The notes beneath the pieces are model-generated. The model saw only the letters and a list, made by a program, of their open reading frames with translations, searched no databases and was not told where the DNA came from. The position numbers and the translations under genes were made by a program. Positions 8,274-16,652 of a stretch of 62,662 nucleotides of DNA are shown here, one piece after another (position 1 is the first letter of the stretch; each line of letters starts with the position of its first letter). Source of the DNA: Gemmatimonadota bacterium (GTDB lineage Bacteria; Gemmatimonadota; Gemmatimonadetes; Gemmatimonadales; GWC2-71-9); NCBI GenBank assembly GCA_003220935.1, contig QHTT01000094.1, positions 1 through 62,662 on the forward strand, read 5' to 3'.

Positions 8274-8846
8274 GTGAGTCCCAGCGATCTTGCCGCACTG
8301 CGAGAGCGACGCGAGCCATCCCCGGCGGGCAGGGACGAGCGGAGCGTGCCGCGTGAGCTCGATCTCCTCGTTCTCGACGAGATTCGGATCGGCGCGTGGG
8401 AGCACGTTCTCGTGGTAGAGTGTGGAGACGGTTGGGCCGTGGAAGAGGCGTGGCGACGGATGACGAAGGGCTACGCCTGTGGCGTAGATACTTCGGTAGC
8501 GCTCGTCGCGCTCGCGAATCGCCTGCGGGCCGTGCCCGGCAAACTGGAGTTTCGCCCGTGGGACGGGCGTAGCCTTGGGTGGCCCGACGGCAGCTTCGAC
8601 CGCGTCTTATCCCGGTTTGCACTGGCGCGCTGCGCCGACCCGACCGCGGCTGTGCGGGAGATGCACCGCGTGCTGCGCGCGGGCGGCTGGGGATACTTCC
8701 TCGAAGCCGCCGACGGCACGGCAGCGGTCGGCGGCAGCGCCGTCGCGTTGCCGCAGGTGCTGGATCGGTGCGAGTTCGTCGCGACCGCCACTCCGCGGTT
8801 GCGTGACGCGACGGTGCTGCTGCGCGTGCAGCGGGCCGCCCAGTGA
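8274..8846 (+). CDS. Class I SAM-dependent methyltransferase (small)
   Basis: The 190-residue protein carries a Methyltransf_11-like core: VLVVECGDGWAVEEA (motif I, with VECGDG in place of the usual DxGxG), ACGVDTS after the second strand, FRPWDGRSLGWPDGSFDRVLSR, and an EMHRVLRAGGWGYFLE segment. The acceptor is unknown; EPS sugars are plausible from context. GTG 8274 fits the promoter position but has no Shine-Dalgarno. GTG 8346, with an upstream AGGGA, is an alternative start. Confidence 0.7.
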   Translation: MSPSDLAALRERREPSPAGRDERSVPRELDLLVLDEIRIGAWEHVLVVECGDGWAVEEAWRRMTKGYACGVDTSVALVALANRLRAVPGKLEFRPWDGRSLGWPDGSFDRVLSRFALARCADPTAAVREMHRVLRAGGWGYFLEAADGTAAVGGSAVALPQVLDRCEFVATATPRLRDATVLLRVQRAAQ

Positions 8847-8847
8847 C

Positions 8848-8887
8848 GGCGGTCAAAAGATCGTGTAGGCGGTCAAAAGATCGTGTA
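8848..8887. repeat. Tandem 20-bp duplication
   Basis: Two perfect head-to-tail copies of a 20-base unit (ggcggtcaaaagatcgtgta) occupy the gap between convergent genes. The unit contains the last codons and stop of the DUF5989 gene, so the duplication leaves the protein unchanged. It looks like a recent slippage event. Confidence 0.9.
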
Positions 8888-9031
8888 GATGAAGGGCGCC
8901 AACACCGACGCGTGCGCGAAGAGCAGCAGGGCGCCCACACCCACCATCACTGCGATGATCGGCAGCAGCCACCACTTCTTGCGCGCGCGCATGAAAGCCC
9001 ACAACTCCGCGGCGAGACTCGTCTGACTCAT
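8873..9031 (-). CDS. DUF5989 family small membrane protein
   Basis: The 52-residue protein, MSQTSLAAELWAFMRARKKW followed by one hydrophobic helix and a LAPFIYTIF end, matches the small DUF5989 family. This family is typically encoded beside SxtJ and a carbamoyltransferase, as here. A good AGGAG lies just upstream of the ATG at 9031. It is probably a membrane partner of the carbamoyltransferase; the biochemical role is unknown. Confidence 0.85.
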   Translation of the reverse strand: MSQTSLAAELWAFMRARKKWWLLPIIAVMVGVGALLLFAHASVLAPFIYTIF

Positions 9032-9045
9032 CTGGACATCTCCTC

Positions 9046-9471
9046 TTAGAATTGACGTTCCATGTCGCGCCGACTGCGCGCCTCGACGGGCCGGGCGATC
9101 CAGCGGCTTGCCTGCGGCCCGGGGTGCGCGAGCGGGTTCCGACCGAGGGCGCGGAGCAGCAGGCCCATCGGCAGGATCGCTCCGAAGTACACCACCCCGA
9201 GAAAAACCGGCGTCGTGACCCGTGAGAGGGCGGCGGCCAGTCCCATCCAAGCCCGCTGCACCGGTCCCAAGCGGGTGGGTAGCACCAGCCCGGCGAGCAG
9301 CAGAGCGGCACCCAGCGCGGCTGTCCCGAGGGCGGCGCCGGCGCGTCCCCGCCAGGCGAGTACGACGCCGAGCACCACGAACGCGGCGCCGAGCGTGAGC
9401 CCGAAGCGGCGCCCTTCAGCGCGGCTCAGTCGAGCTGGAACTCGCGTCTCCAGTCGCCGCTCTCCTTCCAT
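9046..9471 (-). CDS. SxtJ family membrane protein
   Basis: The 141-residue protein has paired hydrophobic helices (LTLGAAFVVLGVVLAW, LGTAALGAALLLAGLVL) and a third near VFLGVVYFGAILPMGLLLRALG. This matches the SxtJ family found next to carbamoyltransferases. Its start overlaps the carbamoyltransferase 3' end by 46 bases, and the DUF5989 gene follows 14 nt downstream. The three genes form a conserved trio. Function is unknown beyond membrane association. Confidence 0.8.
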   Translation of the reverse strand: MEGERRLETRVPARLSRAEGRRFGLTLGAAFVVLGVVLAWRGRAGAALGTAALGAALLLAGLVLPTRLGPVQRAWMGLAAALSRVTTPVFLGVVYFGAILPMGLLLRALGRNPLAHPGPQASRWIARPVEARSRRDMERQF

Positions 9472-11252
9472 TCGGGCTGATCCGTCTTATCCAGCAGGAA
9501 CGGTCCGAGCACGAGGTAATCGATGTGCGTCCGCATGAAGCAGCGGTACGCATCGGCGGGCGTGCAGACGATCGGCTCGCCGCGCACGTTGAACGACGTG
9601 TTCACGAGGACCGGGCAGCCCGTCAGCCGCTCGAATCCCTGAATCAGGTCGTAGTAATTCGGGTTGGTGTCTCGGGCGACGGTTTGGACGCGCGCCGAGT
9701 AGTCGATGTGCGTAACCGCCGGAATATCCGAGCGCGGCACGTTGAGCTTGTCGATTCCCCACAGCCGCCCTTGCTCGTCGCTCATCGGGATCTGGCGCTC
9801 CCGCTTCACGGGGGCGACGAGCAGCATGTACGGGGAGTCGCAGGCGAGCTCGAAGTAGTCGTCCACCCGTTCGCGCAGCACACTGGGCGCGAACGGCCGG
9901 AACCCTTCGCGGAACTTGATCTTCAGATTCATCTGGGCTTGCATGCGCGGGCTGCGCGGGTCACCCAGGATGCTGCGCGCGCCCAGCGCCCGCGGACCGA
10001 ACTCCATGCGCCCGTCGAACCAGCCCACGACCTTGTCTTGGGCGAGCAGCTCCGCGACACGCCGCAGGAGGCAAGCGCGCTCGAGGCGCGCGGAGACCGC
10101 GCCCTGCGACGTGAGGTAGGCCGCGATCTCCTCAGGGGAGAACTCGGGGCCGAGATACGCACCCTTCATCCCGTCGCTGCCGGACACGACGGCGCGCGGT
10201 TGCCGGCAGTAGCGGTGCCAGATCAGCTGCGCCACGCCGAGCGCCCCCCCTGCGTCGCCGGCAGCGGGCTGGATCCACAGCCCCTTGAAGGGGCCCTCGC
10301 GCAGGATGCGCCCGTTGGCCACGCAGTTGAGCGCGACCCCACCAGCGAGGCAAAGGTTCTCCATCCTGGTCTCGCGGTGCACCGTGCGGCACATGCGCAG
10401 CATGATCTCCTCGCACACGACCTGGACAGAGCGGGCCAGATCCATCTCGCGCTGAGTCAGCTTGGATTCCGGCTCGCGCGGCGGCCCGCCGAACAGCGCG
10501 TCGAACGCGCCGTTGGTCATCGTGAGACCGGTGAGATAGTTGAAATACTTCTGATTGAGCGTGAAGGAGCCGTCGTCGCGCAGGTCGATCAGCTCGCGTA
10601 GGATCACGTCGACGTACTTGGGCTCACCGTAGGGCGCGAGACCCATGACTTTATATTCCCCGGAGTTCACCTTGAAGCCGGTATAGTAGGTGAACGCCGA
10701 GTACAGCAGGCCGAGCGAATCGGGCCAGTGCAGCTCTTGGAACAGCTCGACCTCGTTGCCGTGTCCGACCCCGAAAGACGCCGTCGCCCACTCGCCCACA
10801 CCGTCGATGGTGAGGATCGCCGCCTCCTTGAACGGCGAGGGGAAGAACGCGCTCGCGGCGTGCGATTCGTGATGCTCGGCGTAACGGATCTCGCCTTCGT
10901 ACCCGAGGGCGCCGCGGATCTCGCGATCGAGAAACAGCTTCTCCTTCATCCACAGCGGTCCGGCCAAACGGAATTGCGCAAAGCCGCGGGGCGCGACGCC
11001 CAAATAGGTCTCGAGGATACGCTCGAACTTGAGCAGCGGCTTGTCGTAGAACCCGACGTACGCGAGGTCGCGCGCGGTGATGCCACCGGCCGCGAGGCAG
11101 TACCGCACGGCGTTCGCAGGAAACGCCTGGTCACCCTTCTTGCGGGTGAAGCGCTCCTCCTGGGCGGCGGCGACGATGTCGCCGTCTCTGAGCAGGCACG
11201 CCGCGCTGTCGTGATAGAAGGCCGAGAGGCCGAGGATGTGCGTGGTTGCCAT
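9426..11252 (-). CDS. Carbamoyltransferase (NodU/CmcH family)
   Basis: The 608-residue protein shows the family start ILGLSAFYHDSAACLLRDGDIVAAAQEERFTRKKGD, a HHESHAASAFF metal-site segment, and GDAGGALGVA. The C-terminal YrdC-like domain contains EFGPRALGARSILGDPR and NTSFNVRGEPIVCTP. The family transfers a carbamoyl group from carbamoyl phosphate to a hydroxyl, for example on Nod factors or antibiotics. A sugar hydroxyl of the polysaccharide is the likely acceptor here. No clear sigma-54 box was found; a weak candidate (TAGCGCG-CCGT-TTGCC) ends near 11283. Confidence 0.9.
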   Translation of the reverse strand: MATTHILGLSAFYHDSAACLLRDGDIVAAAQEERFTRKKGDQAFPANAVRYCLAAGGITARDLAYVGFYDKPLLKFERILETYLGVAPRGFAQFRLAGPLWMKEKLFLDREIRGALGYEGEIRYAEHHESHAASAFFPSPFKEAAILTIDGVGEWATASFGVGHGNEVELFQELHWPDSLGLLYSAFTYYTGFKVNSGEYKVMGLAPYGEPKYVDVILRELIDLRDDGSFTLNQKYFNYLTGLTMTNGAFDALFGGPPREPESKLTQREMDLARSVQVVCEEIMLRMCRTVHRETRMENLCLAGGVALNCVANGRILREGPFKGLWIQPAAGDAGGALGVAQLIWHRYCRQPRAVVSGSDGMKGAYLGPEFSPEEIAAYLTSQGAVSARLERACLLRRVAELLAQDKVVGWFDGRMEFGPRALGARSILGDPRSPRMQAQMNLKIKFREGFRPFAPSVLRERVDDYFELACDSPYMLLVAPVKRERQIPMSDEQGRLWGIDKLNVPRSDIPAVTHIDYSARVQTVARDTNPNYYDLIQGFERLTGCPVLVNTSFNVRGEPIVCTPADAYRCFMRTHIDYLVLGPFLLDKTDQPEWKESGDWRREFQLD

Positions 11253-11384
11253 GGTATCCAGAGTCGGTCCGGCGCCCCTGACGGCAAACGGCGCGCTACT
11301 CAGACGGCCCCGGGCAGCGTTGGCTCAAGTCTTTGACGGGACACTGCTTGGGAACGCGGGTCTGCCAGCGCTGGCTGGGCCTAA

Positions 11385-11402
11385 TGTGGCGTGGCCGCGA
11401 CA
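11385..11402. promoter_or_regulatory. Shared palindrome, putative activator site
   Basis: The sequence TGTGGCG-TGGC-CGCGACA matches the palindrome with one substitution in each arm. Its centre is about 60 bp upstream of the -24 element of the SGNH hydrolase promoter. Confidence 0.5.
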
Positions 11403-11453
11403 GCCGTTCTACCTGCGCCCGCAAATCGCGGCATGCAGCCCAGGAAAACGCTG

Positions 11454-11469
11454 GGGCACGGCCGTTGCG
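11454..11469 (+). promoter_or_regulatory. Sigma-54 promoter of the SGNH hydrolase gene
   Basis: The sequence GGGCACGGCCGTTGCG matches GGCACG-N4-TTGC perfectly. The predicted start near 11480 gives a 27-nt leader. An inverted repeat with GTTGCG/CGCAAC arms overlaps the -12 end. Confidence 0.75.
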
Positions 11470-11506
11470 GGATGCGCGCAACGGGTCACCCGGGGGGTGC
11501 GGGAGT

Positions 11507-12598
11507 ATGCGGCAGCTGCTGATACGCTGTACCGCTGTGGGGCTCGGCGTGGTCGTGGCCTTAGCGCTCGCGGAGGTCGGGCTGCGGCTGCTCGGCCTGG
11601 CGCCGCCGGATGGCGTGGCGACGGTGACGGAAGCCCAATTCCAGTCGATACCCGGGATCCTGCTGCCGGATCAGGACCTAGTCGATCGTCGCGACCGGCG
11701 TTTGCCGCACCATGTGACTACCAATGCGCTGGGCTACCGCGGCCCCGGGTTTCCGCTGGTCAAGCGGCCCGGGGAGTTTCGCATTCTGTTCACCGGCGAC
11801 TCGTTTGCGTACGGAGACTTCGTGAACGACGACCAGACGCTCCCCGCGCAGCTGGAGCAGCGGCTCAATGGACGCTGCGGCACCGTGCGGGTCGTGAACG
11901 CAGGGCTCGACGACGCCACGATCGTGGACGAAGCGAAGATGATCGAGCGCGGGCTCCGCGTATCGCCCGATCTCGTGGTGTTGCTGTTCAGCGAGAACGA
12001 CGTCGACGACCTGAACCGGCCCGCGACGTGGGATCGCCTCGCCGAGAACCGGCGCGACAAGTCCCGCTTCCCGCTGTCAGTGTTCTATCCGTTGCTACGG
12101 CACACCGCCCTGTGGAATTTCGCGCTGCAGGTGCGCGCAACGTCCCAGGCCCGTGCGCACCCGGTGCGGATCGACTGGACGGCGGCAGGTCGGGCCGATT
12201 CGACGACGCCCCGCCTCCGAAACGCCTACCGCCGCGCGCTGGCCGCCCTGCGGAACACGCTCGCGGCCCGGGGCATCCCGCTGGTGCTGGCGGTGTTCCC
12301 CTCCCATCACGCGGTGACACAGGACTCGGTGCGCGGGCAGGTCACGTGGGCGACGCAAGCCGGAACCGCGACAGGCCTTCCAGTAGTCGACCTGCTCTCG
12401 CCGCTGGTCGCCAGCAGACTGTCGGTCGCAACCCTGTACCTGCTCCCGTACGACGGGCACCCGTCCGCGCGCGGTTACGAGATCGCTGCCAAGCATCTCG
12501 CTGATCAGCTGGCATCGAAAGGGCCGCTCGCCGGGGTCTGTGGAGCCGTGGCCGCCGGCTCCCAGCCGTCCGCGCGAACCTTGGGAGTGGCGCGATAG
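11507..12598 (+). CDS. SGNH/GDSL hydrolase, membrane-anchored
   Basis: The 363-residue protein begins with a positively charged start and a hydrophobic helix (AVGLGVVVALALAEVGLRLLG), so it is probably anchored to the inner membrane facing the periplasm. The block FTGDSFAYGD gives the nucleophilic serine, an FSENDVDD block holds the oxyanion residue, and DGHPSARGY supplies the Asp-His pair. Such enzymes add or remove O-acyl groups on polysaccharides. ATG 11507 follows a GGGAG. It stands alone behind its own sigma-54 promoter, 126 nt ahead of the deacetylase operon. Confidence 0.8.
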   Translation: MRQLLIRCTAVGLGVVVALALAEVGLRLLGLAPPDGVATVTEAQFQSIPGILLPDQDLVDRRDRRLPHHVTTNALGYRGPGFPLVKRPGEFRILFTGDSFAYGDFVNDDQTLPAQLEQRLNGRCGTVRVVNAGLDDATIVDEAKMIERGLRVSPDLVVLLFSENDVDDLNRPATWDRLAENRRDKSRFPLSVFYPLLRHTALWNFALQVRATSQARAHPVRIDWTAAGRADSTTPRLRNAYRRALAALRNTLAARGIPLVLAVFPSHHAVTQDSVRGQVTWATQAGTATGLPVVDLLSPLVASRLSVATLYLLPYDGHPSARGYEIAAKHLADQLASKGPLAGVCGAVAAGSQPSARTLGVAR

Positions 12599-12629
12599 TC
12601 TGAGTCTCCCCGTCGAGGCGCGGGACCGA

Positions 12630-12647
12630 CGTGGCGTCGCCGCAACA
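12630..12647. promoter_or_regulatory. Shared palindrome, putative activator site
   Basis: The sequence CGTGGCG-TCGC-CGCAACA has a perfect right arm. Its centre is about 60 bp upstream of the -24 element at 12698. Confidence 0.55.
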
Positions 12648-12696
12648 CGGTGTGGTGTGTGCCCCCCGGTTTTCACGGCGCCCTGCGCGCCAATTC

Positions 12697-12712
12697 AGGC
12701 ACACGCGTTGCA
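12697..12712 (+). promoter_or_regulatory. Sigma-54 promoter of the deacetylase operon
   Basis: The sequence AGGCACACGCGTTGCA matches GGCAC-N5-TTGCA perfectly. The predicted start near 12723 lies 2 nt before the GTG start codon. Confidence 0.8.
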
Positions 12713-12724
12713 CCCAACGCCCAT

Positions 12725-13576
12725 GTGATCAAGCACCATTTCACCGTCGACGTCGAAGAATACTTCCAGGTGTCGGCGTTCGAATCGCGCGTGCCGCGCA
12801 GCGATTGGGGTCGCTTCGAATCCCGCCTCACTGAGAGCCTGTCCCGGCTGCTCGATTTGCTGGCGCGCCACGAGGCCCGGGGCACGTTCTTCGTGGTCGG
12901 CTGGGTGGCGGAGCGGCATCCCGATCTCGTGCAGCGGATCGCGCGCGCGGGCCACGAGGTCGCGTCGCACAGCTGGGATCATGCTCGCGTTACCGAACAG
13001 TCGCCCCCAGCATTCCGCGATTCCGTGCGGCGGGCGAAGTACGTGCTCGAAGACCTGAGCGGCGCGCCGGTGCTCGGGTTCCGCGCCCCGAGCTTTTCGA
13101 TCGTGCCGGGTCGCGAGTGGGCGCTCGATGTCCTTATCGAGGAGGGCTACCGCTACGACTCGAGTCTGTTCCCCGTGCGCCGGCCGGGCTACGGCTATGC
13201 CAACGGGCAGCGCGACCCGCACTGGCTGGAGCGGCCGATCGGTCGGATCGCGGAAGTGCCGCCGACCACGCTGCGGCGTTGGGGCGCGAACCTCCCTGCG
13301 GGCGGCGGCGCGTATTTTCGGCTGCTCCCGTACGCCCTCGTCCGCGCGGCGCTGCGGGACTGCGAGCGGCGCGGCGCGCCCGGCACGTTCTACATCCATC
13401 CCTGGGAGCTCGATCCGGAGCAGCCGCGCCTCGGGGTCTCCTGGTGGACACGGGTACGGCACTACGGCGGGCTGCGCCGCACGCTGCCGCGGCTCGAGCG
13501 TCTCCTCGGGGAATTCCGCTTCACCGCGATTGCGGAGTCGCTTCCCCACTTGGCCGACTCGCTGGTCCGCGCATGA
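12725..13576 (+). CDS. XrtA-system polysaccharide deacetylase (NodB/DUF3473)
   Basis: The start HHFTVDVEEYFQVSAFES is characteristic of the deacetylases linked to exosortase A loci. TFFVVGWVAERHPDLV, HEVASHSWDHARVTEQ (two metal histidines) and LGFRAPSFSI follow, with a C-terminal FYIHPWELDPEQPR. It would remove N-acetyl groups from a polysaccharide or lipid-linked sugar. GTG 12725 has no Shine-Dalgarno and fits a leaderless start. The stop overlaps the FemAB start as ATGA. Confidence 0.9.
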   Translation: MIKHHFTVDVEEYFQVSAFESRVPRSDWGRFESRLTESLSRLLDLLARHEARGTFFVVGWVAERHPDLVQRIARAGHEVASHSWDHARVTEQSPPAFRDSVRRAKYVLEDLSGAPVLGFRAPSFSIVPGREWALDVLIEEGYRYDSSLFPVRRPGYGYANGQRDPHWLERPIGRIAEVPPTTLRRWGANLPAGGGAYFRLLPYALVRAALRDCERRGAPGTFYIHPWELDPEQPRLGVSWWTRVRHYGGLRRTLPRLERLLGEFRFTAIAESLPHLADSLVRA

Positions 13577-14595
13577 TCTCGCTCGCACCCCTCGACGGCA
13601 GCCTCTCGGTATGGGACGCGTTCGCCGCGGCCGCTCCCGAGAGCACGTTCTGCCACCTGGCCGGGTGGCGCACGGTCATGGAGGACGTCCTGGGGCACGA
13701 GTGCCTCTACACGGTCGCGTGCGACGATGCGGGCGCGTGGCGCGGCATCCTGCCCCTGGTGCGCGTGCGCAGCCCGCTGTTCGGTGACTATCTCGTGTCG
13801 CTGCCGTTCCTGAACGCGGGCGGACCCGTCGGGGCGCCCGACGCCGTGGCGGCGCTGGTCGAGCACGCAGCGGCGCTCGCCCGACACCTTGGGGTCGATC
13901 TCCTGGAGCTGCGCATGCGACACGTCGTATCGTGCGAGCTGCGCCTGTCACAGCGCAAGCTCACGGTGCGGCTCGAGCTGCCGGACTCCGCGGAGGCGCT
14001 GTGGGGCACATTCGATCCGAAGCTGCGGAGCCAGATCCGGCGCCCGCAGCGCGAAGGACTGGTCGCGCGGTTCGGCCCGGAGCAGCTCGACGCGTTTTAC
14101 GACGTCTTGGCGCGCAACATGCGGAGCCTGGGCACACCGGTGCTGCCGCACGCGTTCTTCGAGCGTCTCGCCGCGACGTTCGGCGGGCTCGTAGTGTTCG
14201 GGACTGTGTACCGCGGCGCGCAACCGATCGCGGCGGGCTGCGGGTTCGCGTGGCGCGATGAGTTCGAGATGACGTGGGCGTCGTCGCTGCGAGAGCACAA
14301 CCGCAGCGCGCCGAACATGCTGCTGTACTGGTCGTTCATGGAGCAGATGATGGCGCGGGGCGTGCGGGTGTTCGATTTCGGCCGCTGCACCGCCGGCAGC
14401 GGCACCCACCGCTTCAAGCAGCAATGGGGCGGGGCGGACGTCCCGCTGCCGTGGCTGCAGTGGTCGGCGCGCAATGTCGTCGCCACGCCGTCTCCTGAGC
14501 GCCCCACCTACCGGCTGGCGTCGGCGGTGTGGCGACGCCTGCCGCTCGCTGTGACGACTCGCATCGGTCCGTTGCTCGCCCGTCAGCTGCCATGA
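13573..14595 (+). CDS. FemAB family protein, XrtA/PEP-CTERM-associated type
   Basis: The 340-residue protein has a FemAB/GNAT-like double fold, with SLPFLNAGGPV, LRSQIRRPQREGL and a FDFGRCTAGSGTHRFKQQWGG end block. That end block is typical of the FemAB relatives found in exosortase A loci. FemAB proteins form amide bonds using an activated acyl or aminoacyl donor. Here it may attach an amino acid or acyl group to an amino sugar left free by the adjacent deacetylase; this is inference. It is coupled by ATGA overlaps at both ends. Confidence 0.85.
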   Translation: MISLAPLDGSLSVWDAFAAAAPESTFCHLAGWRTVMEDVLGHECLYTVACDDAGAWRGILPLVRVRSPLFGDYLVSLPFLNAGGPVGAPDAVAALVEHAAALARHLGVDLLELRMRHVVSCELRLSQRKLTVRLELPDSAEALWGTFDPKLRSQIRRPQREGLVARFGPEQLDAFYDVLARNMRSLGTPVLPHAFFERLAATFGGLVVFGTVYRGAQPIAAGCGFAWRDEFEMTWASSLREHNRSAPNMLLYWSFMEQMMARGVRVFDFGRCTAGSGTHRFKQQWGGADVPLPWLQWSARNVVATPSPERPTYRLASAVWRRLPLAVTTRIGPLLARQLP

Positions 14596-15774
14596 ACCGG
14601 CTCGCGGAGCTGGTGCCGCGCCGGCGGCCCCGGGGAGGCCGGGACGTCGTAACCTCGGTGGCAGCTGGCGCGCGCCGCGGGCCGCTGTGGCGCCAGCTTC
14701 CCGCGTATTCGCCACTCACCTTGCATGCCGCCTGGCGCGCCGCAACCCAAGCCCTCAGAGGCCGGGACGACCCGCGACCGCGCGTCGAGCGACTGCTCCG
14801 AGCGCTGTACCCCGCCCGGGAGGCGGTGCTGCTGGGGAGCGGCACGCATGCCTTGGACCTCGCGATTCGGGTCGCGGTCCGGGTCGTGGGCGAGCCGTGC
14901 GTCGTGGCGCTGCCGGCGTTCACGTGCTACGACGTCGCCACCGCGGCCGTCGGCGCGGACGTGCATATCGCCCTGTACGACGTGGATCCGTGGACACTCG
15001 CGCCTGACCTCGAATCTGTGACGGCGACGCTGGCAGAGGGCGCGCGCGTCGTCGTCGTCGCGCCGCTGTTCGGGATCCCGGTGGACTGGGACGCGATCGA
15101 GCGCTGCCTGGCGGCGTTCGGCGCGCTGGCGATCGAGGACGCGGCCCAGGGCCAGGGGGCGTTGTGGCGCGGCTCGCCGCTCGGGAGTCATGGGGCGTTG
15201 AGTGTGCTGAGCTTCGGGCGGGGGAAGGGGTGGACGGGCGGCCGGGGTGGGGCGCTCTTGATGCGCCGCTTCCCGTTGGACGGCCACCTTGCCACCGCCC
15301 GTTCGCCGGGTCTGTCCCACGAGCTCGCGGCGCTCGGCAGCGCGACCGCCCAATCGCTGCTCGGTCGCCCGGCGCTATACCGCCTGCCGGCAGCTATTCC
15401 GTTCCTGCATCTCGGGGAGACGCGCTATCGCGCGCCGAGTGCGCCGCGCGGTATGACCCGCGCGGCGGCGGCGCTGCTCGAGCGAACGCTGCCGCTGGCT
15501 ACGCGGGAGGCGGCGGTCCGGAAGGCGAACGCCGAAGCGCTGCTGGCGCGGATTCCTCCGGATTCGCGTGTGCGGGCGGCGCCTCGGCGTCACCCCGGGG
15601 TATCCCACGACCCTCGCCGCCCCCCCACCGGTACGCGAGCGGCTGACGCGCGCGAGCGGCCGCTGGCCGGGTGCCGAGGAGCTGGTGCGTCAGCTCGTCA
15701 CGCTGCCCACACACTCGCTCGTCAGCGCCGCGGAGCGAGAAGCGCTGGCGCGGCTGGTGGAACGCTGCAGTTAG
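14592..15774 (+). pseudogene. DegT/DnrJ/EryC1-type PLP aminotransferase, frame broken near the 3' end
   Basis: The first 330 or so codons encode an aminotransferase-like protein: LLGSGTHALDLAIRVA, LPAFTCYDVATAAV, AIEDAAQGQG and SFGRGKGWTGGRGG, whose lysine near residue 211 would bind PLP. Around 15575-15600 the frame changes: GVTPGYPTTLAAPPP through GAEELVRQLVTLPTHSLVSAAE, a typical family C-terminus, is in the +1 frame. The usual segment between the two parts appears to be missing, which suggests an out-of-frame deletion rather than one lost base. The product would make an amino sugar. It starts by ATGA overlap with FemAB. Confidence 0.75.
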
Positions 15775-15822
15775 CTGACGGCCGCGCTAATCGTTCGTAG
15801 CGTTGGGAGTTCAGCCCTTCCC

Positions 15823-15838
15823 AGGCGCTGTTCTTGCA
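15823..15838 (+). promoter_or_regulatory. Sigma-54 promoter of the methyltransferase gene
   Basis: The sequence AGGCGCTGTTCTTGCA has a perfect TTGCA and correct GG-N10-GC spacing. The start near 15849 gives a 12-nt leader. No clear copy of the shared palindrome was found upstream. Confidence 0.6.
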
Positions 15839-15860
15839 GAGCACCGGTGTAGGCATCAGC

Positions 15861-16652
15861 ATGGAACCTGCCCCCCTGAGGCTCGCGGAGAGATTGCTCG
15901 CTCTGTTATCGCGCCCCACGAACGGGACCGATCTTTCGGGCGGCGTGGAGGAGTGGAACGACGCCAACGCCCTCGACCTACTGCGACGCGAGTTCCCGGG
16001 GTTCGACGCTATGATCGGAGGCAAGGGCGTGCTGGATTTCGGGTGCGGCAACGGCTGGCAGGCACTGGCTATGGCACAAGGTGGCGCAGGCTACGTTCTG
16101 GGCGTAGACACGAACGAGAGGTGTCTTCGAACAGCGCGCGACCTCGCAGCCCGGCACTCCCTTCCGACCGGCCGGCTCGGATTCGCGCACAGCATCGGCC
16201 CGGACATGTTGGGCGGGTTCGACGTCGCCATTTCTCAAAACAGCTTCGAACACTTGGCAGACCCGGCGAGCGCCCTGCGACAGTTGCGGCATGCGGTGCG
16301 ACCCAGAGGCTTGGTCCTGATTACCTTCGGGCCGCCATGGCTCGCCCCGTACGGTAGTCACATGTACTTCTTTACGAACGTCCCTTGGGTTCACCTGCTC
16401 TTCTCGGAGCGCACCGTCATGCGGGTCCGGAGTCGGTTTCGATCAGACGGCGCGCAACGGTACGAGGAGGTGGAGGGCGGGCTCAATCGCATGACCGTTG
16501 GCCGATTCGAGCGTCTGGTTCGCGCGTCAGGGCTACAACCAAAGTGGAAACGGTATCGATGCATAAGAGGGTTGGACGCGCTTGCAAACATCCCCGCTGC
16601 GCGCGAGCTGTGCATTAACGTTGTAAGCTGCGTACTTTCCAACCCTTCATAG
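15861..16652 (+). CDS. Class I SAM-dependent methyltransferase
   Basis: The 263-residue protein has VLDFGCGNGWQALAMAQGG (motif I), VLGVDTNERCL, FDVAISQNSFEHLADP and a LRHAVRPRGLVLITFGPPW segment. It belongs to the Methyltransf_11/25 group. A FFTNVPWVHLLFSE stretch is typical of EPS-locus methyltransferases. Codon use looks less GC-biased than that of its neighbours, which could mean later acquisition. ATG 15861 is chosen; its ribosome-binding site is weak. It is convergent with, and overlaps by 6 bases, the glycosyltransferase gene. Confidence 0.85.
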   Translation: MEPAPLRLAERLLALLSRPTNGTDLSGGVEEWNDANALDLLRREFPGFDAMIGGKGVLDFGCGNGWQALAMAQGGAGYVLGVDTNERCLRTARDLAARHSLPTGRLGFAHSIGPDMLGGFDVAISQNSFEHLADPASALRQLRHAVRPRGLVLITFGPPWLAPYGSHMYFFTNVPWVHLLFSERTVMRVRSRFRSDGAQRYEEVEGGLNRMTVGRFERLVRASGLQPKWKRYRCIRGLDALANIPAARELCINVVSCVLSNPS

